A stretch of 44,840 nucleotides of DNA, taken from an uncultured Pseudomonadota bacterium (GTDB taxonomy: Bacteria; Pseudomonadota; Gammaproteobacteria; Burkholderiales; SG8-41). The notes under the pieces were generated by a model that did not search any database, was not told the DNA's origin, and worked only from the letters and a program-made list of their open reading frames with translations. The DNA is taken from the NCBI GenBank assembly GCA_946885605.1, contig CAMPGR010000015.1, positions 1 to 44,840 on the forward strand, in the 5' to 3' direction. Shown piece after piece: positions 17,905 to 27,455 of this stretch. The position numbers and the translations under genes were made by a program. Each line of letters begins with the position of its first letter. Within the stretch, counting starts at the first letter, position 1.

Positions 17905-18396
17905 TCAGGCACCGCTGCCCATCATCGGCGCGTGCATCGGGTCCGCGTCCGCTTCGGTGGTCGTCGATTCGATGGCGTTGAAGGCGGCGTACAGCGTGTG
18001 CCACGGCAGGATGGCGCATTTCACGCGGGTGGGCAGATCGCGCACGCCGGCAAAGACGGTCAAGCGTCCCAGATGATGCCCGCCTTTCGGGTCGAGCTTG
18101 CCGGTCGCCATGTCGCGGAACTCCTGTACGAGCTGCTCCGCGTCCGCGCGGCTCTTGCCCTTCACGACGGTGGTCATCATCGAGGCGGACGCCTTGCAGA
18201 TCGCGCACGACTCGCCCTGGAAGTTGATCGCGCCGACGACGTCCCCGTCCACCTTCATCGTGAGATGGAGGTGGTCGCCGCACAGCGGATTGACGCCCTC
18301 CGCCTTGTGCGTGGCATCGGCGAGCGTGCCCCAGTTGCGCGGCTTCCTGTTGTGATCGAGGATCACTTCCTGGTAGAGCTGTTTGCTGTCTGCCAT
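17905..18396 (-). CDS. sufU: SufU-type Fe-S assembly scaffold / sulfur acceptor
   Basis: A 163-residue IscU-fold protein of the SufU branch. The three conserved cysteines are Cys39 (NPLCGDHLHL), Cys64 (GESCAICKASASMM) and Cys127 (RVKCAILPWHTL), with Asp41. An insert of SufU type lies between the second and third cysteines. In Gram-positive bacteria SufU is a zinc protein that takes sulfur from SufS. Here it directly follows sufS with a one-base stop/start overlap (TAATG), so it probably plays the same part in place of SufE. The C-terminal tail (DADPMHAPMMGSGA) is unusual and perhaps flexible. Confidence 0.93.
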   Translation of the reverse strand: MADSKQLYQEVILDHNRKPRNWGTLADATHKAEGVNPLCGDHLHLTMKVDGDVVGAINFQGESCAICKASASMMTTVVKGKSRADAEQLVQEFRDMATGKLDPKGGHHLGRLTVFAGVRDLPTRVKCAILPWHTLYAAFNAIESTTTEADADPMHAPMMGSGA

Positions 18397-19664
18397 TACC
18401 CGAAAACCTTCTGGACTTTGCGCACCGCGGCGACAAGCGCATCGACGTCGCCCATCGTGTTGTAAAAAGCAAACGAGGCGCGCGAGGTCGCCGGCACCTT
18501 GAAGCGCTGCATCACCGGTTGCGCGCAGTGGTGGCCCGTGCGGATCGCCACCCCTTCCTCGTTGAGGAGCGTCCCCACGTCGTGCGGATGCACGCCATCG
18601 ACGATGAAGGAAATGACCGCCGCCTTCTTCTCGGCCGTGCCGATCAGGCGCACGCCGGGCATCCGGTTCATGAGATCGGTCGCGTAATCGAGCAGGGCCG
18701 ACTCGTGCGCCGCGATATGGTGCATGCCGATCGCGCTCAAATAATCGATCGCCGCGCCGAGCGTGATCGCGGCGGCAATCGGCGGCGTTCCCGCCTCGAA
18801 CTTGTGCGGAATCGTGTTGTAGGTGGTCTTCTCGAAGGTAACGGTGAGAATCATGTCGCCGCCGCCTTTGTACGGCTGCATTCTCTCGAGCAGCGCCGCC
18901 TTGCCGTAGAGCACGCCGATCCCCGTCGGCCCGCACAGCTTGTGACCGGAGAACGCATAGAAGTCGCAATCGAGATCCTGCACGTCCACTTTCATGTGCG
19001 GCGCCGCCTGCGCGCCATCGACCAGCACCGGCACGCCGTGCTCGTGCGCGATGGCGATGATCTCGCGCAGCGGGGTGATCGTCCCGAGCGCGTTCGAGAC
19101 GTGCGTCACGCCGACGAATTTGGTGCGCGGGTTGAAGAGCTTGCGGTACTCGTCCAGCAAGAGCTCCCCGCGATCGTCGATCGGCACCACGCGCAGCTTC
19201 GCGCCCTTCTCCTCCGCCAGCATCTGCCACGGCACGATGTTCGAGTGGTGCTCGAGCGTCGTGAGGATGATCTCGTCGCCGGCACCGATGAACTTCCGTC
19301 CGTAGCCGTGCATGACGAGATTGATCGCATCGGTCGTGCCGCTGGTGAAGATGATCTCGCGATCCTCTCTCGCGTTGACGAATGCCTGCACCTTGCGCCG
19401 CGCCGCCTCGTACGCGGCCGTTGCGGTTTCCGAGAGGTAATGCACCGCGCGGTGGATGTTCGCGTGCTCGCTCGACTGGTAGCGCACCCAGCGATCCATC
19501 ACGGGCCGCGGCATCTGGCTCGACGCGGCATTGTCGAGAAACACCAGCGGCTTCCCGTTCACCTCGAGATCCAGGATGGGGAAGTCGCGGCGGATGCGTG
19601 CGAAATCGACCGCCGGAGTCACGGCATTGCGCAGAGCGTTCATTGCAGCGGTTTCGCGCTTCAT
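18396..19664 (-). CDS. sufS: cysteine desulfurase, SufS type (group II)
   Basis: A 422-residue PLP enzyme that converts cysteine to alanine and persulfide sulfur. The PLP lysine is in FSGHKLCGPTGIGVLYG. The catalytic Cys380 is in RTGHHCAQPVM, the short-loop arrangement of group II (SufS/CsdA) enzymes. TSGTTDAINLV and LTTLEHHSNIVPWQ are typical. The ATG at 19664 overlaps the sufD stop as ATGA; another ATG (19643) is seven codons in. It sits between sufD and sufU. The window also holds a group I enzyme (iscS) in the same operon. Confidence 0.96.
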   Translation of the reverse strand: MKRETAAMNALRNAVTPAVDFARIRRDFPILDLEVNGKPLVFLDNAASSQMPRPVMDRWVRYQSSEHANIHRAVHYLSETATAAYEAARRKVQAFVNAREDREIIFTSGTTDAINLVMHGYGRKFIGAGDEIILTTLEHHSNIVPWQMLAEEKGAKLRVVPIDDRGELLLDEYRKLFNPRTKFVGVTHVSNALGTITPLREIIAIAHEHGVPVLVDGAQAAPHMKVDVQDLDCDFYAFSGHKLCGPTGIGVLYGKAALLERMQPYKGGGDMILTVTFEKTTYNTIPHKFEAGTPPIAAAITLGAAIDYLSAIGMHHIAAHESALLDYATDLMNRMPGVRLIGTAEKKAAVISFIVDGVHPHDVGTLLNEEGVAIRTGHHCAQPVMQRFKVPATSRASFAFYNTMGDVDALVAAVRKVQKVFG

Positions 19665-20977
19665 TCCGGTGCCTGCGTCTGTTCGAGCACGACCTGCTCC
19701 AGCCGCTCGACGAGCGAGGGCACCGGGAGCCGATCGATCACTTCCGCGCCGAACGCGAACGTGAGGAGATTGCGGGCGCGCGCCTCGGCGAGCCCGCGGC
19801 TGCGCAGATAGAAGAGCTGCTCGGGATCGAGCTGGCCGACGGTCGCGCCGTGCGCACATTTCACGTCGTCGGCGAAAATCTCGAGCTGCGGCTTGGTATC
19901 GACGTGCGCCTTCGGCGAGAGCAGGAGGTTGCGGCTCTGCTGCCCCGAATCCGTGAGCTGCGCGCCGGCCCGAACGTAGATCTTTCCGTTGAAGACGGCG
20001 TGCGCCGCGTCCGCGACGATGCACTTGTGGAGCTGGCGGCTGCGGCCGTTCGGCTTCGTGTGGTCAATCACGGTATGCGTGTCGGCGAGCTGGCGGCCGG
20101 AGATGAGCGTCAGCCCGTCGATGCGGCACTCGGCGCCCTCGCCCTGCTGCACGACGTTCACGTTATTGCGCGAAATCCGCGCCCCGAGCGTCACCCAATC
20201 CGATTCGTAGCGCGCGTCCTTCGCGAGCGCCACCGCGTGATGTCCGATATGGAACGCGCCGCGCGCCTCCCGCTGCAGCTTCGTGTGCCGCAGCCGGGCG
20301 TTTTCCGCCACCACCATCTCGGTCACCGCGTTGCTGAAGTAACCGTCCGCCCCGTCGAGCGCAACGTACTCCTCGACGAGGATCGCTTCCGCGCCCGACT
20401 CCAGCACGACCAGCGTGCGCGGATAAGCCACGGTTTCTTTCTGGGTCGAGACAAAACGCACGTGGATCGGCGCCGGGCACGCGCGATTCTTCGCGACGTG
20501 GACATACGCGGCGTCGTGCAGCCACGCGGTATTGAGCGCTGCGAAGACATCGTGATCGTAGCGGGCGTGGCGCGCGAGATGGCTTTCCAGTTTCGTGGGA
20601 TCGGCATGCAGCGCGGAGGCGAGATCCGATACCACGACGCCGTGCGGCACTCCCACCGCCGAGGATAGCTCGCGGGCAAAAACGCCGTCGACGAACGTGA
20701 GATAGATCGTCGCTTCGGGCAGCAGCAGACCCGCGACGTCCGCCGCAGCAAGCCGCGTCGCCGCGCTCACTGCGCGGAACGGCACCCGCGTGATCGGCGT
20801 GATGTCGGTGAACCGCCAATCCTCGTCGCGCGTGGTCGGCACGCTCAGCGCATTGGCGCGCTCGAGCGCTTCGCCGCGCCGCGCGTTCAACCACGCGAGC
20901 GGCGCGCGCGGCAGCGCGCGGCTGCCGCTCAACAGCGCCTGCACGTAGGGATGAGGTGTGCGAGCAACGGTCGTCAT
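19661..20977 (-). CDS. sufD: Fe-S cluster assembly protein SufD
   Basis: A 438-residue SufD of the SufBC2D scaffold complex in the cytoplasm. The core beta-helix carries RSRQLHKCIVAD and NGKIYVRAGAQLTDSGQQSRNLLLS. The C-terminal VKCAHGATVGQLDPEQLFYLRSRGL is the family signature, with the conserved Cys and His. The N-terminal helix region includes TTRDEDWRFTDITP. The ATG at 20977 overlaps the sufC stop as ATGA; upstream frame without homology is excluded. SufD dimerises with SufB and helps bring iron and open the interface when SufC binds ATP. Confidence 0.95.
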   Translation of the reverse strand: MTTVARTPHPYVQALLSGSRALPRAPLAWLNARRGEALERANALSVPTTRDEDWRFTDITPITRVPFRAVSAATRLAAADVAGLLLPEATIYLTFVDGVFARELSSAVGVPHGVVVSDLASALHADPTKLESHLARHARYDHDVFAALNTAWLHDAAYVHVAKNRACPAPIHVRFVSTQKETVAYPRTLVVLESGAEAILVEEYVALDGADGYFSNAVTEMVVAENARLRHTKLQREARGAFHIGHHAVALAKDARYESDWVTLGARISRNNVNVVQQGEGAECRIDGLTLISGRQLADTHTVIDHTKPNGRSRQLHKCIVADAAHAVFNGKIYVRAGAQLTDSGQQSRNLLLSPKAHVDTKPQLEIFADDVKCAHGATVGQLDPEQLFYLRSRGLAEARARNLLTFAFGAEVIDRLPVPSLVERLEQVVLEQTQAPE

Positions 20978-21764
20978 GCGCTGACCTTGACCCTCGAGTT
21001 GTACTCGTCCACCACCCAAGCGTAGCCTCGACTGTCGAGTTCCAGCGCCAGCGCCTTGTCGCCGGTCTTGATGACGCGGCCGCCCTCCATCACGTGCACG
21101 TAGTCGGGGATGATGTAGTTGAGGAGCCGCTGGTAGTGCGTCACCAGCACGTAGGCGTTATCCGGCGCGAGCAGACTATTGACGCCTGCCGCCACCACGC
21201 GCAGCGCGTCGATGTCGAGGCCGGAATCGGTTTCGTCGAGGATGGCGAGCTTCGGCTGCAGGATCGCCATCTGCAGAATCTCGTTGCGCTTCTTCTCCCC
21301 GCCGGAGAAGCCTTCATTCACGCTGCGCTCGAGGAAGCTCGGATCGATCTCGAGGAGCTTCATCTTCTCGCGCACGAAGTCGTCGAACTCTAGCGGATCC
21401 ATCTCGTCGCCGCCGCGCGCCGCCTGCACCGTGTTGTAGGCGAGCCGCATGAAACCGGCATTGCTCACGCCCGGGATCTCGATCGGATACTGGAAGCCGA
21501 GAAAGAGCCCCGCCCGGGCGCGATCTTCCGGCGACATCTCGAAGAGGTTCTGCCCTTCGAAGCGCACTTCGCCGCTCACTACTTGGTACGCCGGATGCCC
21601 GGCGAGCACCTTCGCGAACGTGCTCTTGCCCGAGCCGTTCGGCCCCATGATGGCGTGGATTTCACCGGCGCGCACCGTGAGGTCGATCCCCTTGAGGATC
21701 TCGACACCCGCGACCGTCGCGGTGAGCCCGCGCACTTCGAGCAGGATTTTGCCGTCGGGATTGA

Positions 21765-21768
<4 letters not shown>
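20974..21768 (-). CDS. sufC: Fe-S assembly ATPase SufC
   Basis: A 264-residue ABC-type ATPase. Walker A is [10 protein letters not shown], the Q-loop is in [15 protein letters not shown], the signature is [15 protein letters not shown], and Walker B is [17 protein letters not shown], followed by the H-loop [10 protein letters not shown]. The DETDSGLD variant and the PIEIPGVSN stretch distinguish SufC from transport ATPases. No membrane partner is encoded, as expected. Its start overlaps the sufB stop as ATGA, and its stop overlaps sufD. Confidence 0.97.
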
Positions 21769-23198
<1,430 letters not shown>

Positions 23199-23278
23199 TG
23201 CGTCACTTCCATTCAAATTCGAGAAGCGCCAAGGGATTCACATCGAACCGCGAAGCCGGGTCCGGATTCATATCGAAC

Positions 23279-23332
23279 CGCCAAGGCCGCCAAGAACGCC
23301 AAGAACGCCAAGAACGCCAAGAACGCCAAGAC
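23279..23332. repeat. tandem array of 9-base CGCCAAGAA units
   Basis: Six consecutive 9-base units occur; the middle four are identical CGCCAAGAA and the outer two differ at the end (CGCCAAGGC, CGCCAAGAC). Upstream, ATTCACATCGAACCGC and ATTCATATCGAACCGC form a longer direct repeat (about 23236-23280). The unit also appears at 3815-3833. It lies in the untranslated gap between iscA and sufB and is not part of a supported gene. Confidence 0.85.
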
Positions 23333-23340
23333 GAGACCTC

Positions 23341-23411
23341 ATCATTCCGGACATTGATCCGGAATCCAGGCGTTTTCTGAGTCCGAGCTTTCGCTGGGAT
23401 GAGGGGCGCTG
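23341..23411. repeat. GTCATTCC-type repeat copy
   Basis: ATTCCGGACATTGATCCGGAAT forms one stem, followed by TCCAGGCG and a degenerate second half ending in GCTTTCGCTGGGATGAGG. Together with the 9-base array it fills the gap between iscA and sufB. Confidence 0.65.
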
Positions 23412-23453
23412 TCATTCGTTGCCCGGAATGATCTTGGCGGCGGCTCATGGTAT

Positions 23454-23792
23454 TCATGCACTCTGTTCCTTCACGCTGAAGCTCTCGCCGCAGCCGCACA
23501 TCGCGTCCACATTCGGGTTGTTCACCTTGAACACCTGCTTGAAGCCTTCGCGCACGAAGTCGAGCGTCGAGCCGTCGAGAAACGAGAGGCTCTCGCCGTC
23601 GATCACCACCGTCGCGCCGTGCCCTTCGAACGGATGGTCGCCCGCGCGCACTTCGTCTGCGTAATCGAAGGTGTAGGCGAAGCCCGAGCAGCCGACTTTC
23701 TTCACACCGAGGCGCAAGCCGATGCCGGCGCCGCGCTTCGCGAGCTGCGCCTGGATCTGTCTTGCCGCGTTCTCAGTCAACTGTATTGCCAT
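23454..23792 (-). CDS. iscA: A-type Fe-S carrier IscA
   Basis: A 112-residue A-type carrier that receives clusters or iron and delivers them to apoproteins. The three ligand cysteines are Cys35 (VGCSGFAYTFDYAD), Cys99 and Cys101 (MCGCGESFSV), at the same positions as in E. coli IscA. The ATG at 23792 (MAIQLTENAA) is chosen because AAGGTG lies seven bases upstream; an ATG two codons earlier is also in frame. It lies between iscS and sufB. SufA is a possible alternative name because the folds are alike. Confidence 0.93.
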   Translation of the reverse strand: MAIQLTENAARQIQAQLAKRGAGIGLRLGVKKVGCSGFAYTFDYADEVRAGDHPFEGHGATVVIDGESLSFLDGSTLDFVREGFKQVFKVNNPNVDAMCGCGESFSVKEQSA

Positions 23793-23810
23793 CCTCATTC
23801 ACCTTGTTCC

Positions 23811-23877
23811 GGGGTCTGACCCCAATCTGTTGCTCCGACTCTTCGGGGTCAGACCCCGATCTTGGGGTCTGACCCCA
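23811..23877. repeat. three GGGGTCTGACCCC palindromes
   Basis: GGGGTCTGACCCC, GGGGTCAGACCCC and GGGGTCTGACCCC follow each other with short spacers, upstream of the iscA start in the iscS-iscA gap. Each 13-mer is nearly self-complementary, and neighbouring copies can pair with one another. They belong to the same family as the GGGGACAGACC elements. Confidence 0.85.
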
Positions 23878-23900
23878 TCTCTACACGCACCATCCTTCAT

Positions 23901-23938
23901 TCCCCCCTTCAAAAGGGGGAGGGTTAGGATGGGGGTCA
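23901..23938. repeat. CCCCCTTCAAAAGGGGG / GGGTTAGGATGGGGG element
   Basis: A short stem, CCCCCTTCAAAAGGGGG, is followed by AGGGTTAGGATGGGGGTCA. The last three bases are the complement of the iscS stop codon, so the element forms the very end of that gene. A 24-base match (21 identical) lies in frame within mfd at 10105-10128. Confidence 0.7.
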
Positions 23939-25081
23939 CACGGCGACAGCGGTGAGCCGCTTCAGCCGTGCCACCGTCGCGGCGAGCGTCGACAAAAACG
24001 CCTCGACCTCGCCCATCGTGTTGCCTTCACCCAAACTCACTCGCACCGCGCCGCGCGCAACTTCGGGCGCGACGCCCATCGCGAGCAGCGTCGCGCTCGG
24101 CTCGGTGCTGGTGCTCGAGCACGCCGCGCCCGCCGCAACCGCGAAGCCCTGCCTGTCGAGCTCGATCACGAGCGCTTCGCCATCGATTCCCTTGAACGCG
24201 AAATAGCTCGTGTTCGGAATCCGCGGCGCATGCTCGCCAAATATGATCGCGCCGAGCTCATGCAAGCCCTGCTCGACCCGCTCGCGCATCTCTGCCATGC
24301 GCGTCGTGCGCTCGCCCATGCGCTCGGCTGCCAGGAAGCAAGCCTCACCGAATCCCACGATCGCCGGCACGTTCTCGGTCCCCGAGCGCAAACCCGACTC
24401 GTGCCCGCCGCCCGCGAGCAGCGGCCGCAGCTCCAGCCGCTTGTCGACGACCAGCGCGCCGGCGCCCTTCGGCCCGTAGATCTTGTGCGCCGAAATCGTC
24501 ATCGCGTGCACGCCGAGCGCCGGGAAATCGACCGGTATCTTGCCGAGCGCCTGCACCGCGTCGGTGTGCATCAATGCGCCGACATGACGCGCGCGCGCCG
24601 CCACTTCACCGACGTTCTGGATCACGCCGGTCTCGTTGTTCGCGAGCATCACCGACACGATCCCGGTCGGCTCTGCAAGCGCTGCATCGACGTCGTCGAG
24701 ATCGATCTCGCCGTCCCGCGTGACCCCGATCTTGCGCACTTTCCAGCCCTGCCGGGCGAGGTCCTGCGCGGGCTTCATGACGCAGGGATGCTCGATCGCG
24801 CTCACCGCGATCTGCGTCGGCTTCAAGTACCCCGCGGCGCCCTTGATGAAGAAATTGTTCGCTTCGGTGCCGCCCGAGACGAACACCACCTGCGAGCCCT
24901 GCACGTTCACGAGCACCGCGACTTTCTCGCGCGCCTCGTTCACCGCTTTGCGCGCCACCGTCCCGAACTCGTGGCGGCTCGACGCGTTGCCGAAATCGCG
25001 GCGGAAATACGGCAGCATCGCTTCGAGCACCCGCTCGTCGACGGGGGTCGTCGCGTTGTGATCGAAGTAGACGTGTCTCAT
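23936..25081 (-). CDS. iscS: cysteine desulfurase, IscS/NifS type (group I)
   Basis: A 381-residue PLP enzyme that supplies sulfur for Fe-S clusters and tRNA thiolation. It begins MRHVYFDHNATTPVDERVLEAM. SGGTEANNFFIKGA, SAIEHPCVMKP and the PLP lysine in ISAHKIYGPKGAGALVV are conserved. The catalytic Cys321 lies in the flexible loop GAACSSTSTEPSATL, the group I arrangement. The ATG at 25081 starts 17 bases after iscR; upstream frame is antisense-like and without homology. The operon carries no iscU, hscB, hscA or fdx, so this IscS seems to feed SUF parts. The stop codon lies within a repeat element. Confidence 0.95.
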   Translation of the reverse strand: MRHVYFDHNATTPVDERVLEAMLPYFRRDFGNASSRHEFGTVARKAVNEAREKVAVLVNVQGSQVVFVSGGTEANNFFIKGAAGYLKPTQIAVSAIEHPCVMKPAQDLARQGWKVRKIGVTRDGEIDLDDVDAALAEPTGIVSVMLANNETGVIQNVGEVAARARHVGALMHTDAVQALGKIPVDFPALGVHAMTISAHKIYGPKGAGALVVDKRLELRPLLAGGGHESGLRSGTENVPAIVGFGEACFLAAERMGERTTRMAEMRERVEQGLHELGAIIFGEHAPRIPNTSYFAFKGIDGEALVIELDRQGFAVAAGAACSSTSTEPSATLLAMGVAPEVARGAVRVSLGEGNTMGEVEAFLSTLAATVARLKRLTAVAV

Positions 25082-25098
25082 GGCGCGAATGCGTCCGG

Positions 25099-25575
25099 TT
25101 ACGCGGCCGCGGGCACACGCTTGCCGGGCCCCTCGCGCATGTCGTGCACCTGCGCGATGCCGGATTCCTTCGCCTTCTGGTTCTCGACGAGGTGCCGCAG
25201 CGTGACGGACTCGAGGTAGCTGAAAATCCGCTCGTTCAGCGCCGCCCACAGGTCGTGGGTCAGGCACTTCTGGTCGTCGTGGCAGTTCTCCTTGCCGCCG
25301 CACTGGGTCGCGTCGATCGGCTCGTCCACCGCGAGGATGATGTCGGCCACGGTCACGGTCGACATGTCCTTCGCGAGGTTGTAGCCGCCGCCGGGGCCGC
25401 GCACGCTCTCGACCAGCCGGTGGCGGCGCAGCTTTCCGAAAAGCTGCTCCAGGTACGAAAGGGAAATCTTCTGGCGCCCGCTAATTTCAGCGAGCGTCAC
25501 CGGGCCACCGCCGTGATGCATCGCAAGATCGATCATCGCGGTGACGGCGAAACGTCCTTTGGTCGTCAGTCTCAT
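25099..25575 (-). CDS. iscR: Rrf2-family Fe-S sensing regulator IscR
   Basis: A 158-residue transcription factor. The winged helix is at 1-65 (MRLTTKGRFAVTAMIDLA, SLSYLEQLFGKLRR, VRGPGGGYNLAK). Cluster ligands Cys92, Cys98, Cys104 and His107 (CGGKENCHDDQKCLTHDLW) match E. coli IscR in number and spacing. With a [2Fe-2S] cluster IscR represses its own operon through type 1 sites, and such a site overlies this promoter, so autoregulation is expected. It is the first gene of the assembly operon. Confidence 0.96.
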   Translation of the reverse strand: MRLTTKGRFAVTAMIDLAMHHGGGPVTLAEISGRQKISLSYLEQLFGKLRRHRLVESVRGPGGGYNLAKDMSTVTVADIILAVDEPIDATQCGGKENCHDDQKCLTHDLWAALNERIFSYLESVTLRHLVENQKAKESGIAQVHDMREGPGKRVPAAA

Positions 25576-25646
25576 CGTGAACTTTCACAAATACTTTGGT
25601 AAATCATGCTGTTGCCGCCCGTTTGCTGCACTGCTTGCGCAACCCG

Positions 25647-25679
25647 ACTATACGTTTCCCGACTAAATTAGTCAACTAT
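25647..25679 (-). promoter_or_regulatory. iscR promoter with IscR type 1 site
   Basis: On the minus strand TTGACT (25675-25670) and TATAGT (25652-25647) are 17 bases apart, a near-consensus sigma-70 promoter. A 25-base IscR type 1 site (25679-25655) covers the -35: its left half ATAGTTGACT and right half TAGTCGGGA fit the known pattern ATASYYGACTRWWWYAGTCRRSTAT at all but its last bases. The site and the -35 overlap the last codons and stop of cysE. Confidence 0.85.
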
Positions 25680-26393
25680 ACGGTTGAGATAGTTCGCATC
25701 GATTTGCTGGCTTTTCGGGTCGTCGATCTTTCCGCCCAGGCGCTTCAGTTCTTCGCACAAGCGCTCGAGGCGCTTGTCGGTGTCGGCGCTGTGGTCGATC
25801 AGATCGTGAATCGCCTTCACGACCGGGTCGCTCATTCCGTTCGCCACCGCGTACGCGGCGAAGCGACCGGCCATCGTGTCGCGGCTTTCCACCACGCGCG
25901 CCGGGATGCCGATAACCGTCGCGCGAGCGGGCACCTCTTTGACGACAACCGCGTTGGAGCCCACCCGTGCGCCATCGCCCACCATGATCGGTCCAAGGAT
26001 CTTGGCGCCCGCGCCGACGACGACCCCTTTCCCCAATGTCGGGTGCCGCTTGCCCTTGTTCCAGCTGGTGCCGCCGAGGGTAACGCCGTGGTAGAGCGTG
26101 CAGTCGTCCCCGATCTCCGCCGTCTCGCCGATCACGACGCCCATCCCGTGGTCGATGAAGAAGCGCTGGCCGATGATGGCGCCGGGATGAATTTCGATGC
26201 CGGTGAGCCAGCGCCCGATGTGCGAGACCATGCGGCCCATCCATTTGAGATCGGACTGCCACAGCCAGTGCGCGACGCGATGGATCAACGTCGCGTGCAG
26301 CCCGGGATAGCAGGTGATCACTTCCCACGTGGTGCGCGCGGCCGGGTCGCGCTCGAACACCACCGCGATTTCTTCTTTGAGGCGGGCAAACAT
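25668..26393 (-). CDS. cysE: serine O-acetyltransferase (EpsC type)
   Basis: CysE makes O-acetyl-L-serine from serine and acetyl-CoA, the carbon skeleton of cysteine. It is 241 residues, the shorter EpsC form. The left-handed beta-helix carries [42 protein letters not shown], with the catalytic His/Asp pair, then [20 protein letters not shown] and [16 protein letters not shown]. The C-terminal about 70 residues form an extended helical tail. Its stop lies inside the iscR promoter. Placement next to iscR-iscS links cysteine supply to cluster assembly. The ribosome-binding site is weak. Confidence 0.95.
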   Translation of the reverse strand: MFARLKEEIAVVFERDPAARTTWEVITCYPGLHATLIHRVAHWLWQSDLKWMGRMVSHIGRWLTGIEIHPGAIIGQRFFIDHGMGVVIGETAEIGDDCTLYHGVTLGGTSWNKGKRHPTLGKGVVVGAGAKILGPIMVGDGARVGSNAVVVKEVPARATVIGIPARVVESRDTMAGRFAAYAVANGMSDPVVKAIHDLIDHSADTDKRLERLCEELKRLGGKIDDPKSQQIDANYLNRIVD

Positions 26394-26531
26394 TTATCGG
26401 CTCGGAACTTGTACGGGTTCGTCAATCCGGTGAAAACCGCAATCCAGGGTCTGGATTACCGAGTGCGCCCGGGAAGACGTGTCTATGAAGTCGCCGCGTC
26501 AGTAAAGCCTGTCAGTCGCTAAAGCCTGTTA

Positions 26532-26570
26532 ATCTCCAACCATTTTAGTCGGGTATTGAATGGCGGGCAA
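26532..26570 (-). promoter_or_regulatory. possible cysE promoter with IscR-like site
   Basis: Minus strand: TTGCCC (26570-26565) and TAAAAT (26547-26542) are 17 bases apart. A 25-base IscR-like sequence (26556-26532) overlaps the -10: its left half ATACCCGACTAAAA fits the type 1 pattern completely, while the right half is degenerate; about 20 of 25 positions agree. The leader to cysE would be about 140 bases and holds a degenerate GTCATTCC-type repeat (26430-26481) and a direct repeat TAAAGCCTGT. Confidence 0.5.
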
Positions 26571-26606
26571 TACACGCGCCGATTCAGTGTCTTCCAGCCC
26601 AGCCTT

Positions 26607-26705
26607 TGGTGTCAGACCCCTACTTGGGGTCTGACCCCTGACCGACTGGCGGACGTCGAGCTGGCTTAGCGGTCTGTCCGCTAGGCCTTATTTGGGGTCT
26701 GACCC
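26607..26705. repeat. GGGGTCTGACCCC repeats at trmJ 3' end
   Basis: GTGTCAGACCCCTACTTGGGG and TCTGACCCC form one palindromic pair (26607-26639). After TTAGCGGTCTGTCCGCTAGG, an inverted pair of a related type, another copy TTTGGGGTCTGACCCA lies at 26691-26706. The last copy overlaps the 3' end of trmJ and encodes its final residues. Confidence 0.8.
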
Positions 26706-27437
26706 ATTGCTTCCATGGAAGGACTTCAGGATGCCGCGCAGGATGTTGACTTCCTCCTTCTCGAGCTGCGCGCGGGCAAAAAGCCGCCGCAGGCGCGGCA
26801 TCAGCTTCTTCGGATGTTCCGGGTCGAGAAAGCCCACTTCGACCATACTGCGCTCGAGGTGCTGGTAGAACCCCTCCACCTCCTCGAAGCTCGCCAGCTC
26901 GCGCGCTTTGCCCGGAGTCTCCTCGCGCGCGTCCTCTTCCAACAGCGTCATTCGCAGCTCGTACGCGAAGACCTGTACCGCCGCGGCGAGATTGAGCGAC
27001 GAATAATCCCGCGCCGCGGGTATCGTCGCGAGGAGTGCGCACTTGTTCACTTCTTCCGTGGTGAGCCCATAGGTTTCGTTGCCAAAGACGAGCGCGGTCT
27101 CCTGCGTGCGGGCCGCTTCCACCACCCGCTTCGCCGCTTCGCGCGCGGCAACTTCCGGAACCGCGATCTCGCGGCTACGCGCCGAACACGCCACATGGAA
27201 CGCGACACCGGCGAGGGCTTCGTCGAGCGTCGCGCAGACGACCGCATGCGCGAGCACATCGGTTGCGCGCGAAGCGCGCCACTGCGCTTCCGGGTCGGGA
27301 TAGCGCTGCGGTGAAACGAGATAGAGCCGCGCGAGTCCCATCGTCTTCAGCGCGCGCGCGCTCGCACCGATGTTGCCGGGATGCGTGGTGCCGCACAGCA
27401 CGATGCGGATATTTTTGAGCGGCTCTCGGTTAATCAC
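26688..27437 (-). CDS. trmJ: tRNA (cytidine/uridine-2'-O-)-methyltransferase TrmJ
   Basis: A SPOUT-class methyltransferase of 249 residues that methylates ribose at position 32 of tRNA anticodon loops. Conserved blocks are [33 protein letters not shown], the knot motif [18 protein letters not shown] and [23 protein letters not shown]. The C-terminal extension with [20 protein letters not shown] and [17 protein letters not shown] is typical of TrmJ. The final NGSDPK is encoded by a GGGGTCTGACCC repeat, so the natural C-terminus has probably been altered. The start is only 18 bases from suhB, which is divergent. Confidence 0.94.
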   Translation of the reverse strand: MINREPLKNIRIVLCGTTHPGNIGASARALKTMGLARLYLVSPQRYPDPEAQWRASRATDVLAHAVVCATLDEALAGVAFHVACSARSREIAVPEVAAREAAKRVVEAARTQETALVFGNETYGLTTEEVNKCALLATIPAARDYSSLNLAAAVQVFAYELRMTLLEEDAREETPGKARELASFEEVEGFYQHLERSMVEVGFLDPEHPKKLMPRLRRLFARAQLEKEEVNILRGILKSFHGSNGSDPK

Positions 27438-27455
27438 TTAAAATGCCGGCCTACC

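Noticed and set aside
23279..23332. Tandem repeat considered as a CRISPR array
   Set aside because: Units are 9 bases and contiguous, with no spacers and no cas genes in the window.
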